Assembly (NCBI GenBank): GCA_017477025.1
Contig: JAFUYA010000003.1
Span: 1-41,234 of the forward strand
Direction of reading: 5' to 3'
Length of the DNA: 41,234 nucleotides
Source of the DNA: Bacteroidales bacterium
GTDB taxonomy: Bacteria > Bacteroidota > Bacteroidia > Bacteroidales > P3
The notes below the pieces were generated by a model. It was not told where the DNA came from. It ran no database searches and was given only the letters and a program-made list of their open reading frames with translations. Each line of letters begins with the position of its first letter. Position 1 is the first letter of the stretch. This document shows, piece after piece, positions 7,206 to 14,783 of this stretch. Made by a program: the position numbers and the translations under genes.

Positions 7206-8534
7206 AGTTTTTTCCTCCTTTTTAAGTTGTTTAGTATTCGACAATAACCGGGTAATGACCTTACCCTTATTTATTACACTTTTCATCATATTTTCCTCTA
7301 ATGTATCCGGAGCCACTAAATAATGAGCAATAACGGTATGCTCTTGGCCTATTCTTACGAGTCTGTCTCTCGCTTGATCCATATTTCCGGGTACCCAATC
7401 TATCTCAGCAAAAACAACATTATTAGAAACTTTTTGTAGCCCGTCCACTCCAAAACCGGCGGCCGTCATTTGTCCTACAAAAATTCTACTGTTTGGATCA
7501 TTAACAAATAAATCCACTTCTATTTGCTTTAATTGAGCGTTCATACCGCCTTGGATACATCTCACTCCATAACCACAAAGAGCCTTACGTATCTGATTTA
7601 TAACTTCTCTATGGTATGCAAATATAACAACTTTATTCTCTTTTGCTAAAATATTTTTAACATACTCTATGACTTGAGGGACTTTTGCCTCTCCTAATTG
7701 TCTCCTAATTGTAGCCATAACCCCTAATTCACTATTAGGGCTATACTCATTCATGTCCTCAAGTAAATTCTCCTCCTCAGCCAAAACCTCAATAATGTCC
7801 GGAGTGATTTCAAGAGGTATGGTTTTCTCAATAACCGGAGGCAACTCTTTTAATACTTCCTCTTTTGTACGTCTTAACATAAAATCTTTTAACCTCTCGC
7901 TTAATTCATCAATATTTGAGGCTCCCTTATCTTGTAATACTCCGTATGAGTCTCTATAAGCGGCACAATATCTCTTAGCATACTCCTCATAGGCTAAAAA
8001 CGGATGTATTACTTCCGGAGCCAAAACTTTAAGCATTACATAAAAATCTTTTGGCCTGTTTCGTACTGGAGTCCCTGTCAAAGCAAAAATGATTTTAGCA
8101 TTTCTTACTAAGCCCTCATTATTGAGTATTCTTTTTGTCCTCTTAGCCTCCATATTTGAAAGACAATGAGCCTCGTCCATAACTAATACATCAAAATTTA
8201 GGGCCTTTAATTGCTTAAAGATTTCCGGATAAATAATTAAATCGTAATTGATTATTATAACTTGAGCCGATTTACTTATAGTATCTTTTGTCTTATTAAC
8301 AATTTGGCACTCAAAATCATAATTAAGCCATGTAGTTAATTCTCTCATCCAATTTATTTTGAGAGAGGCTAAGGCTACAATTAAAACCTTTTTGGGCCTA
8401 ATAACATTTAATGCTCCGGCTACCTCTACGGTTTTACCTAATCCCATATCATCCGCAAGTAAAAAAGTTCTGCGGCTTTTTCTCGTTAAAAAATCAATTC
8501 CTATTTTCTGATATTCTTTATACTGTTTTCTCAT
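6747..8534 (-). CDS. SNF2/DEAH-family helicase with C-terminal extension
   Basis: 595 residues. Residues 1-443 are a compact phage SNF2-type ATPase: Walker A LADDMGLGKT (about 26-35), DEAH box at 120-123 (VMDEAHCLSN), motif III ALTGTP, and the C-terminal lobe with GFGVDGLQ and QARDRLVRIGQ, the usual SNF2 motif VI. After KSVINKGKVITRLL the frame runs on through a leader box and ribosome site into a second protein (see 6747-7205). The ATG overlaps the primase stop (ATGA). It probably remodels or translocates on DNA during phage replication or recombination. The missing stop between the two parts is unusual for these phages. Confidence 0.93.
   Translation of the reverse strand: MRKQYKEYQKIGIDFLTRKSRRTFLLADDMGLGKTVEVAGALNVIRPKKVLIVALASLKINWMRELTTWLNYDFECQIVNKTKDTISKSAQVIIINYDLIIYPEIFKQLKALNFDVLVMDEAHCLSNMEAKRTKRILNNEGLVRNAKIIFALTGTPVRNRPKDFYVMLKVLAPEVIHPFLAYEEYAKRYCAAYRDSYGVLQDKGASNIDELSERLKDFMLRRTKEEVLKELPPVIEKTIPLEITPDIIEVLAEEENLLEDMNEYSPNSELGVMATIRRQLGEAKVPQVIEYVKNILAKENKVVIFAYHREVINQIRKALCGYGVRCIQGGMNAQLKQIEVDLFVNDPNSRIFVGQMTAAGFGVDGLQKVSNNVVFAEIDWVPGNMDQARDRLVRIGQEHTVIAHYLVAPDTLEENMMKSVINKGKVITRLLSNTKQLKKEEKTMTIEQSLDRIAVALEAIVAAIPNEAHCGCAKPQEVAPAETPKKEAPKKAAKKAAPKQEAPAEPVQPEVVEAEVVQEDDLDLGLDTTPAEPVKTYTADDVRSAISDFITSFEDIKEGKKAALEVLNRYGYSKIPEIAEKDFAAIIADVSKGDK
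7234..7243 (-). promoter_or_regulatory. Leader box TGTCGAATAC inside the helicase ORF
   Basis: The box is translated as part of the helicase frame (LSNTK) yet sits 29 bases before the nested gene's ATG. A small hairpin (GGGTAA/TTACCC on the minus strand) lies directly upstream. Pairing with the small RNA would be 13 bases, one bulge, then 7 bases. Confidence 0.7.
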
Positions 8535-10669
8535 TCTAATCCTAATTCTGCTAAATCAACTGTTTTTCTGCGATAACCTCTAACTGTTTTACCTGTTTTT
8601 GCTTGATAAAATTTACCTTTTTCACAATTTAACTCTTTACACATAATATTTGAGATACGGCTTAATTCCCTTTGGCCGACTCGGCTGATAGATAATCCGA
8701 TACATTCCTCTAAAATTTCCTTAGACGTTACAACATATCGAACTTTACCCGTCTCAACATCTTTTTTATTCATCCATTCCTCGATTACATCAAGCCATGG
8801 ATCTTTAAACATTCTTTTTTCTGTTTCAGTATGGGCCATTACTTGAATTTCTTTTTTATCCAAAAATAATTTTTCGCCCTTAAAATATCTGCTTGCCGCC
8901 TCGGCCCATAATTGGTCTCTATCATCTTTTAACCCGTTAAAATCTATTTTTGTACAATAGACGGGCCAAAATCTCCTATTACCCGTTGGATCTTTTAAAT
9001 ATCCGTTGTCCTCCGGATTGATAGTGCCGATAAAAATACTCTGTCTCGGATAGTCCTCAGCATTTCTACGATATGCTAAACGTACTCTATCCGTTGCTTT
9101 AGATAAAAATGATTTTAATTTATCAGCCTCAACCTTACGACTACATACCATTTCGGAGACTTCAACTATCCAACATCCCCTCATGGCGTCTATGGTATCT
9201 TTATCCGTATCAGTAATTGAGACATCTCCGTACCATTTGCCGCCTAAAATTGAGATTAAGGTACTTTTACCTATGCCCTGTTCTCCCTCAAGTACAAGCA
9301 TTTGGTCGAACTTGCAACCGGGATTAAATACACGTGCTACGGCTCCTACAAGAGTTTTACATCCTACGGCTCTTGTATAAGGATTATCCTCAACTCCGGC
9401 GTATTTGCTCAACCATGTATCAATTCTTTTAACTCCGTCCCATTCAAGAGATTTTAAATATTCTCTGACAGGATGATATTTAAACTTTTCAGCGGCAATA
9501 ATAATGGCCTCTTGACATAATGCCGTTGAAACATTAAAACCTCTAACTCTTGATAGCCAATATTTGAACTGTATAGCGTCTGAGTCCGTCCACGTTCCTA
9601 ACTTTTTACCGTTATGCCATGGAGACGGTTTAACAAAAACTATATCCCCTGTAAATTCATTAAACTGTAAAATCCCTAATAACGGATATTCTTTACATAA
9701 AAGATAATTTACAACATTACGGATTGTAGGCTTGATGTCGTTATTACGGGTAACATCCCACTTTAACTCCTCCTCATGTTCCCCTACAACCTCCTCCTCA
9801 AGAGTTAAAACCTTTTCAAAATCACTTTCAGCCGTATGTTTACCGACTACATCATTATTATATGAATAAGCGTTATCAACTTTTTTCTTTAAATCCTCAA
9901 TGTTCCATACAGGAGTACATCTCGGATTAAAATGTTCAACCATTAACTCAAACGTCTTAGCCGGGGATAAAGCAAAATCTCTACCTCTGCAAGCCGTTTT
10001 AAAGGTTAAAACATCTCCACCCTCTCCCTCAATAGCCGGAGGGCAAGATTGTAAAAATTTGATATATCTTAAAGCGTTTTGCTCTGAGTCTGTATAAACA
10101 GGCTCTCTATTATCCGTTACGAGTTCTATATCCGCTCTTTTGATTAACTCTAATAATGCTTGAGGGGCCTGTTTAGGAGCAAAAGGGCATTTTTTAACCT
10201 CATAAGGTTTTTTAGAGTCCGGATGTATTGAGCCGGCTCCTACTATTTGTTGTCCTTTTGTCTTAAATTCTACGCCCGGATATTCTTTTAAGCCGCCTCT
10301 TATTTTAAAATCTTTTGGCTTTTTAAAATACAAGTGCAAGCCTCCTCCACCGGTTTTAACGGTAAAGGTTAGAAAATCTGATTTTGCTACCCCTAAATCA
10401 TCTATTAAACGGGCTAAAGAGTTCTCTCCCTTTGGAAAGTTACGCGGATCCACATCTACTATGATGTCATCATCCTGTAAAACTACTCCATAATTGCCCT
10501 TAATCTCTGACGGAGACAAAAACGGATCATATTCAGTTTTAACCCAATCCTTAACTAATGGGATTTTACCTTTTAATGGTGTTAAAGTATAACCGGCGTC
10601 CGTATAATTAAGGATTAAATCGTCCCTATTCAAAGTCGGACAAATCGACTTTAACTCCCTGTTTTGCAT
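8531..10669 (-). CDS. Primase-helicase (prim-pol plus VapE/D5-type ATPase)
   Basis: 712 residues. The N-terminal third resembles the bifunctional primase-polymerase domain: GYTLTPLKGKIPLV, the metal-binding IIVDVDPRN (Asp72, Asp74) and KTGGGGLHLYF (about 105-115). The C-terminal half is a virulence-associated-E/D5-type helicase with Walker A EGEQGIGKST (461-470), Walker B-like CWIVEVSEM (499-507) and the sensor region FIGTINPEDNGYLKDPTGNRRFW. Such fusions make primers and unwind DNA at phage origins. It overlaps the helix-turn-helix gene upstream by 44 bases and the SNF2 gene by 4, so it leads the replication operon driven from the promoter at 10934-10961. Confidence 0.93.
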   Translation of the reverse strand: MQNRELKSICPTLNRDDLILNYTDAGYTLTPLKGKIPLVKDWVKTEYDPFLSPSEIKGNYGVVLQDDDIIVDVDPRNFPKGENSLARLIDDLGVAKSDFLTFTVKTGGGGLHLYFKKPKDFKIRGGLKEYPGVEFKTKGQQIVGAGSIHPDSKKPYEVKKCPFAPKQAPQALLELIKRADIELVTDNREPVYTDSEQNALRYIKFLQSCPPAIEGEGGDVLTFKTACRGRDFALSPAKTFELMVEHFNPRCTPVWNIEDLKKKVDNAYSYNNDVVGKHTAESDFEKVLTLEEEVVGEHEEELKWDVTRNNDIKPTIRNVVNYLLCKEYPLLGILQFNEFTGDIVFVKPSPWHNGKKLGTWTDSDAIQFKYWLSRVRGFNVSTALCQEAIIIAAEKFKYHPVREYLKSLEWDGVKRIDTWLSKYAGVEDNPYTRAVGCKTLVGAVARVFNPGCKFDQMLVLEGEQGIGKSTLISILGGKWYGDVSITDTDKDTIDAMRGCWIVEVSEMVCSRKVEADKLKSFLSKATDRVRLAYRRNAEDYPRQSIFIGTINPEDNGYLKDPTGNRRFWPVYCTKIDFNGLKDDRDQLWAEAASRYFKGEKLFLDKKEIQVMAHTETEKRMFKDPWLDVIEEWMNKKDVETGKVRYVVTSKEILEECIGLSISRVGQRELSRISNIMCKELNCEKGKFYQAKTGKTVRGYRRKTVDLAELGLE

Positions 10670-10874
10670 TATTTACACTTTCCCCTACAAAGGCATTTTG
10701 TTTTACTGATACTTTAAAAACCCTCTCCGGATTAAAATACCATTTTCTACGATAACTAATTGCGGGTACCTTACCCAAACGGGCTTGGCGTCTCCAACTT
10801 TGCGCTGAGTCCCCGTATTCGTTAGACATTTCAGTACAATCAAAGTGTAAAATGCCGTCAAAAGTTTTTGACAT
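10626..10874 (-). CDS. Small DNA-binding protein, excisionase/MerR-like helix-turn-helix
   Basis: 82 residues. The core EYGDSAQSWRRQARLGKVPAISYRRKWYFNPERV has the pattern of a winged-helix excisionase-like domain: a recognition helix, then a Gly-Lys-Val-Pro-Ala turn and a Lys-Trp wing. GGAGG lies 5 bases before the ATG. It is the first gene of the replication operon and has a strong promoter and a leader box upstream. It could be the recombination directionality factor for the serine integrase, an origin-binding initiator, or a regulator. The gene overlaps the primase by 44 bases, unusually long. Fold assignment is moderate; role is inference. Confidence 0.75.
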   Translation of the reverse strand: MSKTFDGILHFDCTEMSNEYGDSAQSWRRQARLGKVPAISYRRKWYFNPERVFKVSVKQNAFVGESVNNAKQGVKVDLSDFE

Positions 10875-10901
10875 TTACGACCTCCAAAATTTTTTAATTG
10901 A

Positions 10902-10911
10902 GTATTCGACA
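10902..10911 (-). promoter_or_regulatory. Leader box TGTCGAATAC
   Basis: Box 28 bases before the ATG at 10874. The likely transcription start from the promoter at 10934-10961 is near 10926, so the box lies in the RNA about 15 bases in, after a small GGC/GCC hairpin. Plus-strand bases 10898-10913 equal 16210-16225, allowing 16 contiguous pairs with the small RNA. Confidence 0.8.
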
Positions 10912-10933
10912 ATAGGCATTAAGCCATATAACA

Positions 10934-10961
10934 ATAATAAACGATAATAAACTTTTGTCAA
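10934..10961 (-). promoter_or_regulatory. Replication operon promoter
   Basis: On the minus strand TTGACA (10956-10961), a 16-base spacer and TATTAT (10934-10939). The -10 region lies in a sequence ATTATCGTTTATTAT shared with promoters at 16156, 17520 and 23829, which suggests a common regulator or sigma preference. Confidence 0.75.
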
Positions 10962-10978
10962 TAGTATGTAAACAAATT

Positions 10979-11305
10979 TTAATTTTTTAATTTAAACGTA
11001 GGAGTCGGTGTAGTAAAAGGGTTTTCCACCGGATGAGATAACTCCACCCTCGTTAATCCCGTAGGCATATCATAAACCGGTACGGGTTGAGGTGTACTAT
11101 TGTCAAAGTCATTTCTATAATAGTCATAATTTTTAGGATATAAATGAGTCGGCCTGTAATCCGTTGATACAGGGGTATATCCCGTATTTAATATCTCTGT
11201 AAACTCATCAGCCCTCGCAACCCCATTAAAAAAGGTTTTTAGAGCAAGTACAATAAGAGCAAATACTATTGCTTTTAAAAATAAACTGAGATAATTGATT
11301 TTCAT
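10979..11305 (-). CDS. Secreted hypothetical protein with signal peptide (cargo gene)
   Basis: 108 residues. The N-terminus has a lysine, a hydrophobic helix LFLKAIVFALIVLALKTFF and an Ala-X-Ala cleavage site (GVARA then DEF), a classic Sec signal peptide. The mature part is about 76 residues, rich in Pro, Tyr, Thr and Asn, with no motif I know. AGGAGG precedes the start. It has its own promoter (11326-11354), has no TGTCGAATAC box, and lies between replication genes and a methyltransferase. That is the usual setting of a lysogen-expressed cargo gene, for example for surface change or superinfection exclusion. An uncleaved membrane anchor is the alternative. Confidence 0.75.
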   Translation of the reverse strand: MKINYLSLFLKAIVFALIVLALKTFFNGVARADEFTEILNTGYTPVSTDYRPTHLYPKNYDYYRNDFDNSTPQPVPVYDMPTGLTRVELSHPVENPFTTPTPTFKLKN

Positions 11306-11325
11306 AGAGTGGCGCCTCCTTTTAT

Positions 11326-11354
11326 ATTATAACGCATATTTTAAAATTATGCAC
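11326..11354 (-). promoter_or_regulatory. Promoter of the secreted-protein gene
   Basis: Minus strand: GTGCAT (11349-11354), 17-base spacer, perfect TATAAT (11326-11331). The spacer holds GCATA/TATGC arms (11334-11352), an operator-like dyad. It overlaps the 3' end of the methyltransferase gene. Confidence 0.65.
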
Positions 11355-12555
11355 GTTTCCTAAAAGTTTTTACCCATTCAAAGATATTTACCGGTTTATA
11401 CTCAACCTCTCCGGCCTCATCCATAAATGAGAATATATGGGCTATGACATCCACCGTCCAACCGTTACCTATACATTTATATCTCTGAGTATTGCTTATT
11501 CTCGTGTATCTATCAGTTAAGCCTAATTCCTTTTTACTATTTTTTAAGGATTTTTCAGATAAAATCGCTATATATTCTTCTTTTAATCCTATTTCCGTAT
11601 AGTTATCCGGTAGAGTCTGTAATCGTTCACATTCTACGGGAGTCAATTTTCTTATAATGTATTCCCCGTCCGGTAGATCTATTTTGTAATTTTCCTTATT
11701 TGCCCCCCCCGTACCTAAACAAACACTTTTAGCATTTACAGAGTAAATCCTTTGGCCCTGTCCTCCATTTCCGTAAATACCAACTCTAACAGGCTCACAA
11801 ACCATACTATCGGTATTTACAAGAGTTAAGGCATTTGATTTACCGTCTTGTCTAATTTCGGGACGTTTTACTCTTTCAACTCCCTCAATTTTTGTACGCG
11901 GCCACGTTCTTAATGCACAAGCAACAGGCTCAGCGGCAAAAGATTTTTTATGTTTTTGAAAATCATGTTCAAAACTTGCCCCGCTATATCTCATTGTGAG
12001 GGCAAAAGACTTATCTTGATAACTCATAGCCCCCCCCTCAATAATATCTTTTAAAAATACGTTCTTATCCTCCGGCTGAATAACATTAGGTATATTCGTC
12101 CAATAATACCTTTTACGTTGCTGAGCCGATAAAAGAGCGGAATTTATCATAATAGGCTCTACGCCCATAATTTCCGTAATTATATCCCTGTCCTCTTTTT
12201 TCATACTTGCTACATTTTCCAAAAGAAAATATTTAGGCTTAATTGTTTGTAATGCCTCCACATATTTAAAGAATAATCCGGAGCGACTACCCTCTAAGCC
12301 TTTACGGTCTTTTTTAGCAATAGATAAATCTTGACAGGGACTCCCGCCGATTAACAAATCAATTTTACCGATAAATTGAGTAAAATCTATTTGTGTTACA
12401 TCTCCTAATTGTATTGTATTAGGGAAATTCTTTTGCGTTACTTGTATTGCGTATTTATCAATTTCACTTGCATAATACACATCTATTTTAACCCCGGCAC
12501 GTCTTAGGGCTAATTGGCCGCAAGAGATACCGTCAAAAAGTGATAAAACTCGCAT
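11347..12555 (-). CDS. DNA (cytosine-5) methyltransferase
   Basis: 402 residues. Motif I LSLFDGISCG at the N-terminus binds S-adenosylmethionine; motif IV GGSPCQDLS has the catalytic Cys74; motif VI is LLENVASM (about 112-118); motif VIII QQRKRYYWTNI; motif IX RKLTPVECERLQTLPDNY; motif X CIGNGWTVDVIAHI closes the fold. The set is complete, so an active enzyme is likely. The target-recognition region lies between motifs VIII and IX. No partner restriction enzyme is visible, so it likely protects phage DNA from host restriction or marks its own DNA. Overlaps the upstream small gene by one base. Confidence 0.95.
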   Translation of the reverse strand: MRVLSLFDGISCGQLALRRAGVKIDVYYASEIDKYAIQVTQKNFPNTIQLGDVTQIDFTQFIGKIDLLIGGSPCQDLSIAKKDRKGLEGSRSGLFFKYVEALQTIKPKYFLLENVASMKKEDRDIITEIMGVEPIMINSALLSAQQRKRYYWTNIPNVIQPEDKNVFLKDIIEGGAMSYQDKSFALTMRYSGASFEHDFQKHKKSFAAEPVACALRTWPRTKIEGVERVKRPEIRQDGKSNALTLVNTDSMVCEPVRVGIYGNGGQGQRIYSVNAKSVCLGTGGANKENYKIDLPDGEYIIRKLTPVECERLQTLPDNYTEIGLKEEYIAILSEKSLKNSKKELGLTDRYTRISNTQRYKCIGNGWTVDVIAHIFSFMDEAGEVEYKPVNIFEWVKTFRKRA

Positions 12556-12824
12556 TACTTTTTAGCCTCCTGTAAATTTTTCTCCATAAACTCTAAAATC
12601 TCATCCATATCAAAAACGTCCTTAAATAGAAATTCAAAGACAAATTTTTTAATAAAGGCAAAATCTATATCGGCTTTTGTTTTCTCCTCAAAAGTCCATT
12701 TCATATTAGGAGCGCCCGTCCTACGTATTTTTATAGTTCCACATTGTACCGTTTCGCTATACGTTACACATATACAAGTCCTACATTCAAAAGTTTTTTC
12801 AATACGGTATGTATTATGAAACAT
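12555..12824 (-). CDS. Hypothetical early protein, 89 aa
   Basis: Start MFHNTYRIEKTFECRTCICV is chosen because GAGGAGG lies at good spacing from the second of two adjacent ATGs. The protein has Cys-X2-Cys-X-Cys near residue 15 and a further Cys at VQCGT, then an acidic helical C-terminal half rich in Phe. The cysteines could hold metal. It overlaps the coiled-coil gene upstream by 11 bases and touches the cytosine methyltransferase gene downstream. Function unknown. Confidence 0.7.
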   Translation of the reverse strand: MFHNTYRIEKTFECRTCICVTYSETVQCGTIKIRRTGAPNMKWTFEEKTKADIDFAFIKKFVFEFLFKDVFDMDEILEFMEKNLQEAKK

Positions 12825-13035
12825 CATTACCCTCCTCAACTATTTTTATTATTTTATTTATGATAACTTGCAATTTTTCATTCTCTTTATTTGGCTTTAC
12901 TACAACATATTCCCCTAAAAGATAAGTCAATATGTTCGTAATTATCTCTTTTGAGTGAATTAACTCTCTTTGTAAATCCTTATTTTGTTGTACAACTGCG
13001 TTATATTGTTGTACGGCTCTTTCAAGTTCATTCAT
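12814..13035 (-). CDS. Small coiled-coil protein, 73 aa
   Basis: The start MNELERAVQQYNAVVQQNKD is chosen because AAGGAGAT sits at proper spacing; the longer reading frame upstream only overlaps the previous gene. The N-terminal 40 residues are a likely coiled coil with Gln/Asn-rich heptads, and the C-terminal part is Lys/Ile/Glu-rich. Probably a small oligomeric early protein. Function unknown. Confidence 0.7.
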   Translation of the reverse strand: MNELERAVQQYNAVVQQNKDLQRELIHSKEIITNILTYLLGEYVVVKPNKENEKLQVIINKIIKIVEEGNDVS

Positions 13036-13048
13036 TTTGTTTATCTCC

Positions 13049-13309
13049 TTAATAAATTTCTGTGTCTCTTTCGTCATAGGTGTATTCGCTCCCATAGTCA
13101 TCTCCTCCTAAATCCGGCGCTCCGACTCTCCTAACTAATTCCATTACGGCTTGTTTCATCCGGCATGTATATCTTGTTATAGAGTCTAAACCGTTTATAA
13201 GTTCACATTTTGAGCAATTACATCCGGATTTATAACATTCGATAGCCGTAACCGTCCACCGCCTGTAATATTGCCCGCTATAATCTTTGTAATCTTTATA
13301 TTTTTTCAT
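13049..13309 (-). CDS. Cysteine-cluster hypothetical protein, 86 aa
   Basis: Starts MKKYKDYKDYSGQYYRRWTV. A central cluster CYKSGCNCSKCE, followed by YTCRMKQAVMELVRRVGAP, places five cysteines within about 30 residues, a likely small metal site, then an amphipathic helix. The acidic Tyr-rich tail is GDDYGSEYTYDERDTEIY. It lies three bases from the adenine methyltransferase gene downstream of that gene, so the two are in one transcript. I half-recognise the Cys-helix pattern as a small regulator type, but cannot name it. Confidence 0.7.
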   Translation of the reverse strand: MKKYKDYKDYSGQYYRRWTVTAIECYKSGCNCSKCELINGLDSITRYTCRMKQAVMELVRRVGAPDLGGDDYGSEYTYDERDTEIY

Positions 13310-13312
13310 AGA

Positions 13313-13864
13313 CTACCCCTCTCTACGTGGAGAGGCCGCAACCCCTGTAAATGCCTTTGTATTAAACCAATCGTAATAATTCCAACTATAAGCCCACTCG
13401 GCCGCACGTTTTGTAAATATTGCTATAATAATTTTCTGACTCGGTTTTATAGGCTCATCCTCTTGGCCCGGAATAATAAAGCCCTGTTTAAAAGGCAAAA
13501 AAGCAAAAAGGCAATCCGGATTAAATAAAATGCACTCTTGATAAAATTTTGTTTCAAATCTATCACCCGGTAGTACACAAAAAACCTCGGTATCAAATTT
13601 ATACTTTTTAACCATTTCAACGGCTTTACGTACCCATTTAATAGTCTCTTTAAACGGAGGATTTAAAAAGCATTTGCCTATCCATTCCGTTTGTAATCCG
13701 TCCACAAAAAACACATCATTATAAGCCTTAGCCGGTATGTTATGCTCGGAGCAACATACATCTAAATCAAATTTTTCTATCTGTGCATACTTTAAAAGTC
13801 TCTCGTATATTTCGGGAGGCGTCTTGTAATCGTCTCTTATCGAGTCGTAATCTTTTTTAGCCAT
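13313..13864 (-). CDS. Phage DNA N-6-adenine methyltransferase
   Basis: 183 residues from the ATG at 13864, chosen for the GGAGGG just upstream; the longer frame starts inside the leader box and is an artefact. The N-terminus YDSIRDDYKTPPEIYERLL, the segment FDLDVCCSEHN and the catalytic FLNPPFKE (Asn-Pro-Pro-Phe at 68-71) match the phage Dam-like family. The later LPGDRFETKFYQE and LPFKQGF also fit. It methylates adenine in a short target, probably for restriction protection. It has its own promoter-like site and leader box, after a terminator, so it starts a new transcript. Confidence 0.92.
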   Translation of the reverse strand: MAKKDYDSIRDDYKTPPEIYERLLKYAQIEKFDLDVCCSEHNIPAKAYNDVFFVDGLQTEWIGKCFLNPPFKETIKWVRKAVEMVKKYKFDTEVFCVLPGDRFETKFYQECILFNPDCLFAFLPFKQGFIIPGQEDEPIKPSQKIIIAIFTKRAAEWAYSWNYYDWFNTKAFTGVAASPRREG

Positions 13865-13886
13865 ATTGGCCCTCCATTGTTTTTGA

Positions 13887-13896
13887 GTATTCGACA
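13887..13896 (-). promoter_or_regulatory. Leader box TGTCGAATAC
   Basis: 23 bases before the adenine methyltransferase start and 5 bases after TATAAT (13902-13907), so a transcript from there would begin almost with the box. 15 contiguous pairs with the small RNA are possible. Confidence 0.75.
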
Positions 13897-13901
13897 TTAA
13901 A

Positions 13902-13930
13902 ATTATAACCCGTACAGGGACAAAACGAAA
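13902..13930 (-). promoter_or_regulatory. Promoter of the methyltransferase operon
   Basis: Perfect minus-strand TATAAT at 13902-13907 directly after a terminator hairpin. The -35 (TTTCGT at 17-base spacing) is poor, so it may need an activator. Confidence 0.55.
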
Positions 13931-13963
13931 GCGCTTGAGGTGTAAACATTTTCCCTCAAGCGC
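13921..13963 (-). terminator. Terminator of the first early operon segment
   Basis: Minus-strand stem GCGCTTGAGG / CCTCAAGCGC (13931-13963), perfect over 10 bp with a 13-base loop, followed by TTTCGTTTTG. It separates the 44-aa gene from the methyltransferase promoter. Confidence 0.75.
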
Positions 13964-13982
13964 CCCGTTTGTCTTAGCGAGG

Positions 13983-14117
13983 TTATTTTAAAAATTTATC
14001 TAAATCCGCTTTGTAGTTTATTCCTAACATTTGTTTTATCTCGTCATCTGACAAATTGATACGCCTTAGCCTCATTATTAAGCGGGCCAACTCATTAAAA
14101 TAAATTATGTTATTCAT
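13983..14117 (-). CDS. Small hypothetical protein, 44 aa
   Basis: Reading frame MNNIIYFNELARLIMRLRRI...LDKFLK with GGAGG eight bases upstream of the ATG, ending 20 bases before the terminator stem. It holds an Arg-rich stretch and a segment LSDDEIKQMLGINYKADLDKF that resembles a small helix-turn-helix. It follows the 111-aa gene by five bases. The good ribosome site and placement make it likely real. Function unknown. Confidence 0.65.
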   Translation of the reverse strand: MNNIIYFNELARLIMRLRRINLSDDEIKQMLGINYKADLDKFLK

Positions 14118-14122
14118 TGTTT

Positions 14123-14458
14123 TTAATCCTCCATAAACTCATCAAAACTTTTAGCCGCGGAGTCCATAGCGTCATCAAAAGGCTTTATATAGTAGCGGTC
14201 TAAATTGTCCCACTTATCCGGAGTTATAGGCTCGCTAAAATAATCTCTTGCCCTGTCTATGTCATTAACTTTATTTATAAAATCCTCATGGACTTCTAAA
14301 AGGCTCTCAAACTGATTAAAAAACTTTTTTAATTTGTCCCGGTCAATCTTTTTAACTTCTCCGATATTTTCAAAATCATTTGTTAAAGATTGCTCTATGT
14401 CCTCAATATCAAGTTTTTTGTCATCATCAATATTGATTAAAAGTAAAATTTCACTCAT
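14123..14458 (-). CDS. Acidic hypothetical protein, 111 aa
   Basis: Starts MSEILLLINIDDDKKLDIED, with GAGGTGG upstream and the ATG overlapping the stop of the preceding gene. Highly acidic and helical (LLEVHEDFINKVNDIDRARDYF, and DDAMDSAAKSFDEFMED at the end). Such small acidic early proteins often act as DNA mimics or inhibitors of host enzymes, but nothing in it proves that. Function unknown. Confidence 0.75.
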   Translation of the reverse strand: MSEILLLINIDDDKKLDIEDIEQSLTNDFENIGEVKKIDRDKLKKFFNQFESLLEVHEDFINKVNDIDRARDYFSEPITPDKWDNLDRYYIKPFDDAMDSAAKSFDEFMED

Positions 14459-14676
14459 TAGGCCACCTCCTGCATACTTCCATAAAGTGTGTTAATTTGC
14501 TCTTGTGAGAATTGCCAACGGTCGCGCAAGTATTCCTCAAGCGCCCACTCTCCATAAAAAGTATCCGTCCACATTTCGCCATAAGCGTTTTGGTCAAGAT
14601 AATATTTATCTTTGGCCCTGTCGTAAGTTAGTACAAATTCTTTTGTACTGAGTCCGTTTTTAATTTCAAATACCAT
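14458..14676 (-). CDS. Hypothetical early protein, 72 aa
   Basis: Start MVFEIKNGLSTKEFVLTYDR is chosen because GCGAGG and a leader box lie upstream; the longer frame reads the box itself (CRILKQ) and is spurious. The protein looks like a small alpha-beta domain (YDRAKDKYYLDQNAYGEMWTDTFYGEWALEEYL) with many aromatics. Its leader from box to ATG is almost a copy of that of the 169-aa gene at 15438. Function unknown. Confidence 0.75.
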   Translation of the reverse strand: MVFEIKNGLSTKEFVLTYDRAKDKYYLDQNAYGEMWTDTFYGEWALEEYLRDRWQFSQEQINTLYGSMQEVA

Positions 14677-14702
14677 TTTAAACCTCGCTTTCATTTGTTT
14701 AA

Positions 14703-14712
14703 GTATTCGACA
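14703..14712 (-). promoter_or_regulatory. Leader box TGTCGAATAC
   Basis: Box 27 bases before the ATG at 14676. Followed by TTAAACAA, which pairs with the small RNA if one U-G wobble is allowed (about 18 bases). No promoter is visible. Confidence 0.7.
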
Positions 14713-14783
14713 TCCGGACCGGGACACATGGGGAACATGGCGCCCCGGTTTCGTCTTAATTTTCAAAGACTCATCAGCGGATT

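Noticed and set aside
13865-13897. ATG inside the leader box as start of the adenine methyltransferase (MSNTQ...), and similar starts at 10912 and 15477
   Set aside because: These ATGs arise where A precedes TGTCGAATAC. No ribosome site precedes them, while strong sites precede the later ATGs.
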